Below are positions 31,073 to 33,712 of a stretch of DNA of 33,712 nucleotides, piece after piece. The DNA lies in the NCBI GenBank assembly GCA_045580005.1, contig JAZNMZ010000076.1, positions 1 through 33,712 on the forward strand, written 5' to 3'. The notes under the pieces are model-generated. The model had not been told where the DNA came from. It saw only the letters and a program-made list of their open reading frames with translations, and ran no database searches. The DNA is from UMGS1052 sp045580005 (GTDB taxonomy: Bacteria > Bacillota > Clostridia > Oscillospirales > CAG-382). How positions within the stretch are numbered: the first letter of the stretch is position 1; every line of letters starts with the position of its first letter. Made by a program: the position numbers and the translations under genes.

Positions 31073-31960
31073 CTATTTCTCCGGGGCGATGACGGTGAAT
31101 TTTTCTATTAGTTTACCCGGGTGATAAGACAGCTTTGACTTGCGGAGTCCCTCGTCTCCAACGTCCTCTTCGCGATTAATATAGTCGGCTTTTTCACAGA
31201 GAATTTGTGCAAAGCCTTGCACTATCATTTGATACGCTCCGCGAACAAAGCTGTCTGCCTTTTCTATATGAATAAATGCTGTATCGCCGCACACCTCACC
31301 GAGGGCAAAGGCGACAACGCTGTCGTGTTCTGCCTTGAGCATAAGACCTGTCATGCCGTATATTTCAAAGTTATCAAGAACTTCTATAACTTTTTGCTGT
31401 TCCTCAAGAAAAAGAGCTGATTCCTTTTTCTCGGGGAGTTTGTTTTTTTTGTAAAAGTCTTTGACCTTTGAAACATTGTCCTTTGTTATTTGCTCAAAGG
31501 AAAAGCCGGGGTAGGTCTTTTTGAAATAGTTTATATGGTTGCGCTGGCCGTTGTACTTCCTTCCGCTCATTACGGCAAGAGCCTGAGAGCTGTAAAGATA
31601 GTCGTTCCAGTCAGGCTCGGGGATAACTTCGATATTGCCAAAGTGATTGCGGTATATCTCGACATCCTCGATTGCGGCAGTGCAGAAAACTATCGGAATC
31701 GAGTTTTCTTTGCAGTAGATGGCTATTTCTTCAAGCGCCGTATCTGTGTTTTCTCCCAACGGCATTGAAAAGGCTGTTTTGCCGAAGTAGTTTACCCTGT
31801 ATACAAGGCAGCCGTGAGTCAGCGCGTAATGTGTGTCAAAAAAGTCGCGCCACATAAAGGTACCGCCCACGGTATTGTCGCACGCGCGGCTTTTTGCATA
31901 ATCAAAAAAATGGCGCAGAGAGTCGATATCTTTTATTGTGAGTTTTTTGAAGTCGAGCAT
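31073..31960 (-). CDS. DUF2156 (LPG-synthase-C-like, GNAT-fold) protein
   Basis: This 295-residue soluble protein reads as DUF2156, related to the C-terminal catalytic domain of lysyl-phosphatidylglycerol synthases (aminoacyl-tRNA-dependent, GNAT-like fold). Segments include GGTFMWRDFFDTHYAL near the start, WNDYLYSSQALAVMSGRKYNGQRNHINYFKK (~137-167), FALGEVCGDTAFIHIEKAD and VQGFAQILCEKADYINREEDVGDEGLRKSKLSYHP at the end, as in this group. There is no membrane domain, so it would not act as a flippase itself. I chose ATG 31960, with AGAAGGA upstream. The acceptor and donor are unknown. Confidence 0.88.
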   Translation of the reverse strand: MLDFKKLTIKDIDSLRHFFDYAKSRACDNTVGGTFMWRDFFDTHYALTHGCLVYRVNYFGKTAFSMPLGENTDTALEEIAIYCKENSIPIVFCTAAIEDVEIYRNHFGNIEVIPEPDWNDYLYSSQALAVMSGRKYNGQRNHINYFKKTYPGFSFEQITKDNVSKVKDFYKKNKLPEKKESALFLEEQQKVIEVLDNFEIYGMTGLMLKAEHDSVVAFALGEVCGDTAFIHIEKADSFVRGAYQMIVQGFAQILCEKADYINREEDVGDEGLRKSKLSYHPGKLIEKFTVIAPEK

Positions 31961-32021
31961 AGTTTTCCTTCTGACTGTAAAGTTTGCGGTAAGTAACCGG
32001 TATTCTGCCGCAACCTTTGTA

Positions 32022-32050
32022 ATTATAGCACATATATTGCAAAAGTGCAA
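32022..32050 (-). promoter_or_regulatory. Promoter of the DUF2156 gene
   Basis: On the minus strand: TTGCAC (32050-32045), a 17-base spacer, TATAAT (32027-32022), about 60 bases before the ATG. Confidence 0.75.
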
Positions 32051-32053
32051 TAT
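32034..32053. promoter_or_regulatory. Inverted repeat over the DUF2156 promoter spacer and -35
   Basis: ATATTGCA (32034-32041) and TGCAATAT (32046-32053) form a perfect 8-bp inverted repeat with a 4-base centre, overlapping the -35 box. It is a candidate operator; no regulator is identified. Confidence 0.45.
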
Positions 32054-32137
32054 TTTAATTGTCAAAATATATCTTTTCCGAATAAAATGAAACAAAACCT
32101 TAAAAGTGTCACAAAAACACAAAAAGATATACATATC

Positions 32138-32166
32138 TTGCTTTTTTATCTTGTTTGCTGTATAAT
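32138..32166 (+). promoter_or_regulatory. Promoter of the MgtC-family gene
   Basis: TTGCTT (32138-32143), 17 bases, TATAAT (32161-32166), 38 bases before the ATG at 32204. A small inverted repeat AAGATAT/ATATCTT (32124-32139, centre AC) touches the -35. No long leader is present, so no magnesium-sensing riboswitch is expected. Confidence 0.7.
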
Positions 32167-32203
32167 CTGGACATAATTAAAATCAAATTTGGAGGTACAT
32201 ATA

Positions 32204-32974
32204 ATGTTGAACAATCTACCACTGCTCAATGTAGCGCTGACGCCCGAAATTGTTGAGTCGTACTTTGGTATTACAGACTCTTTTTTTGGAAGCTTTACTT
32301 TCAGCTTTTTTCTGAGAATTGTTATTTCCTGCATTTGCGGCGGTATTATCGGATATGAGCGTACACGCCGTCTTAAAGAAGCAGGTATCCGTACACATAT
32401 CATTGTGGCACTCGGAGCTGCACTTATGATAATTGTATCAAAGTATGCTTTCCTTGATGTTGCAATTTTTGACGAGGTTAATGTTGACGCCTCGAGAGTT
32501 GCCTCCAATATTATTACCGGCATAAGCTTTCTTGGCGCCGGGGTTATATTTATCCGCAAGAATCTGTCGATAAGAGGTCTTACAACTGCTGCGGGTATCT
32601 GGGCGACTGCCGCGGTGGGAATGGCAGTGGGAGCAGGAATGTATGTTGTCGGCCTTTTTGCAACAGCCGTTATAATTATTGTGCAGTACAGCCTGCACAA
32701 ATGGTGCATTGGAATAGAAAAGGAAACATTCCAGCTTAACGAGGTCAGCATCCATGTCAACTGCGACCATGAGGGAGCATCGGCTCTTCGCAGAAGACTT
32801 GAACAGTACAATATGCAGGTCAATTTCTGCGAGATAAGCCAGCACTCCCCCGGTCAGTATTCGCTCAACCTGAGCGTTGCTCTTGAGAACAAACACACCT
32901 TTGATGAGCTTATGCAGATTATTGAGGAATGCGACGCTGATGTTGAAAGTGTCAGGCAGGATGTAACCGTATAA
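32204..32974 (+). CDS. MgtC/SapB-family membrane protein
   Basis: This 256-residue protein has an N-terminal membrane domain of four to five helices with the MgtC/SapB signature: GGIIGYERTRRLKEAGIRTHIIVALGAAL, RVASNIITGISFLGAGVIF and RGLTTAAGIWATAAVGMAVGAG. The C-terminal cytosolic part (~170-256) is an ACT-like domain (EVSIHVNCDHEGASALRRRLEQY). I chose ATG 32204, with GGAGG at an 8-base spacing; the TTG at 32189 overlaps it. In other bacteria the family is linked to growth in low magnesium or modulation of membrane ATPase, but the role here is unproven. Confidence 0.94.
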   Translation: MLNNLPLLNVALTPEIVESYFGITDSFFGSFTFSFFLRIVISCICGGIIGYERTRRLKEAGIRTHIIVALGAALMIIVSKYAFLDVAIFDEVNVDASRVASNIITGISFLGAGVIFIRKNLSIRGLTTAAGIWATAAVGMAVGAGMYVVGLFATAVIIIVQYSLHKWCIGIEKETFQLNEVSIHVNCDHEGASALRRRLEQYNMQVNFCEISQHSPGQYSLNLSVALENKHTFDELMQIIEECDADVESVRQDVTV

Positions 32975-32981
32975 GAAAACG

Positions 32982-33012
32982 ACTCTCGGAGAAGTAATCT
33001 TCGGGAGTTTTT
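32982..33012 (+). terminator. Rho-independent terminator after the MgtC-family gene
   Basis: Stem ACTCTCGGAGA (32982-32992) with TCTTCGGGAGT (32998-33008), two wobble pairs, then a short T-run. Confidence 0.75.
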
Positions 33013-33071
33013 CTTTGTCTGATTTATGTTCAAAAGTAAGATATAAAATTGTTAAAAATGCAAAAACTGTA

Positions 33072-33100
33072 TTTACAAAATGAGGAAAATGTAGTATAAT
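33072..33100 (+). promoter_or_regulatory. Promoter of prfB
   Basis: TTTACA (33072-33077), 17 bases, TATAAT (33095-33100), about 42 bases before the start codon. Confidence 0.8.
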
Positions 33101-33141
33101 AAATATTAATATGATTATATGTCACGGAAGGGGAATACAAA

Positions 33142-33712
33142 TTGCTTATACAGTTGGAGGAGGCGCTGCAGTCTTTAGGGAAACTCGATGAGGAAATAAA
33201 GGAGCTTGCGCTGTCCCTTGAGATTGAAGAACTTGAAAAGAAAGCGGCAGAGCTTGAGGCAAAGACCTGCGAGGCAGGCTTCTGGGACAACACAGCAGAT
33301 ACACAGGTTGTGCTTACTTCTCTTAAAAATACAAAACAGACGGTTGAGGATTTTGCCTCGCTGAAAAACGGTGCAGAGGAGCTCCGCACGCTTATCGAAA
33401 TGGCGATTGAAGAAAATGACGAGAGCTTTACCGAAGAGATACTCTCCGAGCTTTCAAGACTTCAAAAAGAGCAGGAGAATCAGAGAATTCAGGCGTTGCT
33501 TTCGGGTGAGTACGACCGCAATAATGCGATTCTGTCCATACATCCCGGAGCTGGCGGAACAGAGGCTCAGGACTGGGCAGAGATGCTTTACAGAATGTAC
33601 TGCAGATGGGCAGAAAGAAGAAAGTTTAAGGTTAAGGTGCTAGACTACCTCGATGGCGAAGAAGCAGGTATCAAGAGCGTTACGATTCTTGTAGAAGGCA
33701 GCTACGCTTACG
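33142..33712 (+). CDS. prfB: Peptide chain release factor 2, N-terminal part, truncated by window edge
   Basis: This is the first ~190 residues of RF2, the factor that ends translation at UGA and UAA. It reads LIQLEEALQSLGKLDEEI, then KTCEAGFWDN (the conserved GFWD of domain 1), then SIHPGAGGTEAQDWAEMLYRMY, the RF2 domain 2 signature. The frame continues to base 33712; the SPF and GGQ motifs lie beyond the window. The start is TTG 33142, with AAGGGGAA 6 bases upstream; no ATG or GTG lies upstream in frame after the stop at 33112. The frame is continuous from the start through the GFWD region, so the CUU-UGA programmed frameshift used by many bacteria is absent here. Confidence 0.95.
   Translation, partial: MLIQLEEALQSLGKLDEEIKELALSLEIEELEKKAAELEAKTCEAGFWDNTADTQVVLTSLKNTKQTVEDFASLKNGAEELRTLIEMAIEENDESFTEEILSELSRLQKEQENQRIQALLSGEYDRNNAILSIHPGAGGTEAQDWAEMLYRMYCRWAERRKFKVKVLDYLDGEEAGIKSVTILVEGSYAY

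Overview
The window looks like the chromosome of a gut-type anaerobic Firmicute (class Clostridia, probably near Oscillospiraceae/Ruminococcaceae). The evidence is moderate-to-low GC, strong AGGAGG ribosome binding sites, Firmicutes-style TTGACA-N17-TATAAT promoters, frequent TTG/GTG starts, a SleB-type cell-wall hydrolase and a bile-salt-hydrolase-family enzyme. The taxonomic placement is inferred from these features alone.

Layout: (1) 1-2.8 kb: the 3' end of lysS, an azlCD branched-chain amino acid exporter, an unrecognised single-pass membrane protein, and two tRNA-Ser genes (UGA, GCU) behind a perfect promoter. (2) 2.9-6.5 kb: an isolated 1,209-residue minus-strand gene that reads as a polyvalent protein of phages and conjugative elements. 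It joins an ADP-ribosyltransferase domain, a HEXXH metallopeptidase domain and two C-terminal domains of mobile-element type. A 74-residue reading frame with a perfect Shine-Dalgarno lies inside it, in another frame. (3) 6.6-11.4 kb: a complete minus-strand liv-type branched-chain amino acid ABC import operon (binding protein, two permeases, two ATPases) with a clear promoter, an overlapping palindrome and an intercistronic hairpin. (4) 11.5-16 kb: a choloylglycine-hydrolase-family enzyme, a HAD phosphatase, a decayed Gfo/Idh/MocA oxidoreductase, a small soluble histidine kinase, an Asn/Gln/Ser-repeat protein, and a SleB-like hydrolase.

(5) 16-21.7 kb: a carbohydrate module. A divergent AraC-type regulator faces an operon of an EamA-type transporter and a 1,258-residue glycoside-hydrolase-like protein with tandem malectin-like domains but no signal peptide. 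(6) 21.7-22.2 kb: a small lipoprotein whose only well-placed start codon is ATA. (7) 22.3-27.6 kb: the most unusual operon. Two ABC half-exporters each carry an N-terminal soluble domain plus a four-Cys zinc ribbon, and they flank a DUF1854 protein that also has a four-Cys cluster. (8) 27.7-30.9 kb: a lipoprotein, an MBOAT O-acyltransferase and an AlgJ/DHHW-like protein, probably a surface-polymer acylation operon. (9) 31-33.7 kb: a DUF2156 protein, an MgtC/SapB-family membrane protein, and the start of prfB (release factor 2), which here has no early frameshift site.

The best candidates for something undescribed are the zinc-ribbon ABC/DUF1854 operon, the gene-within-a-gene in the polyvalent protein, and the ATA-start lipoprotein. 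No CRISPR array, insertion sequence or rRNA gene was seen.
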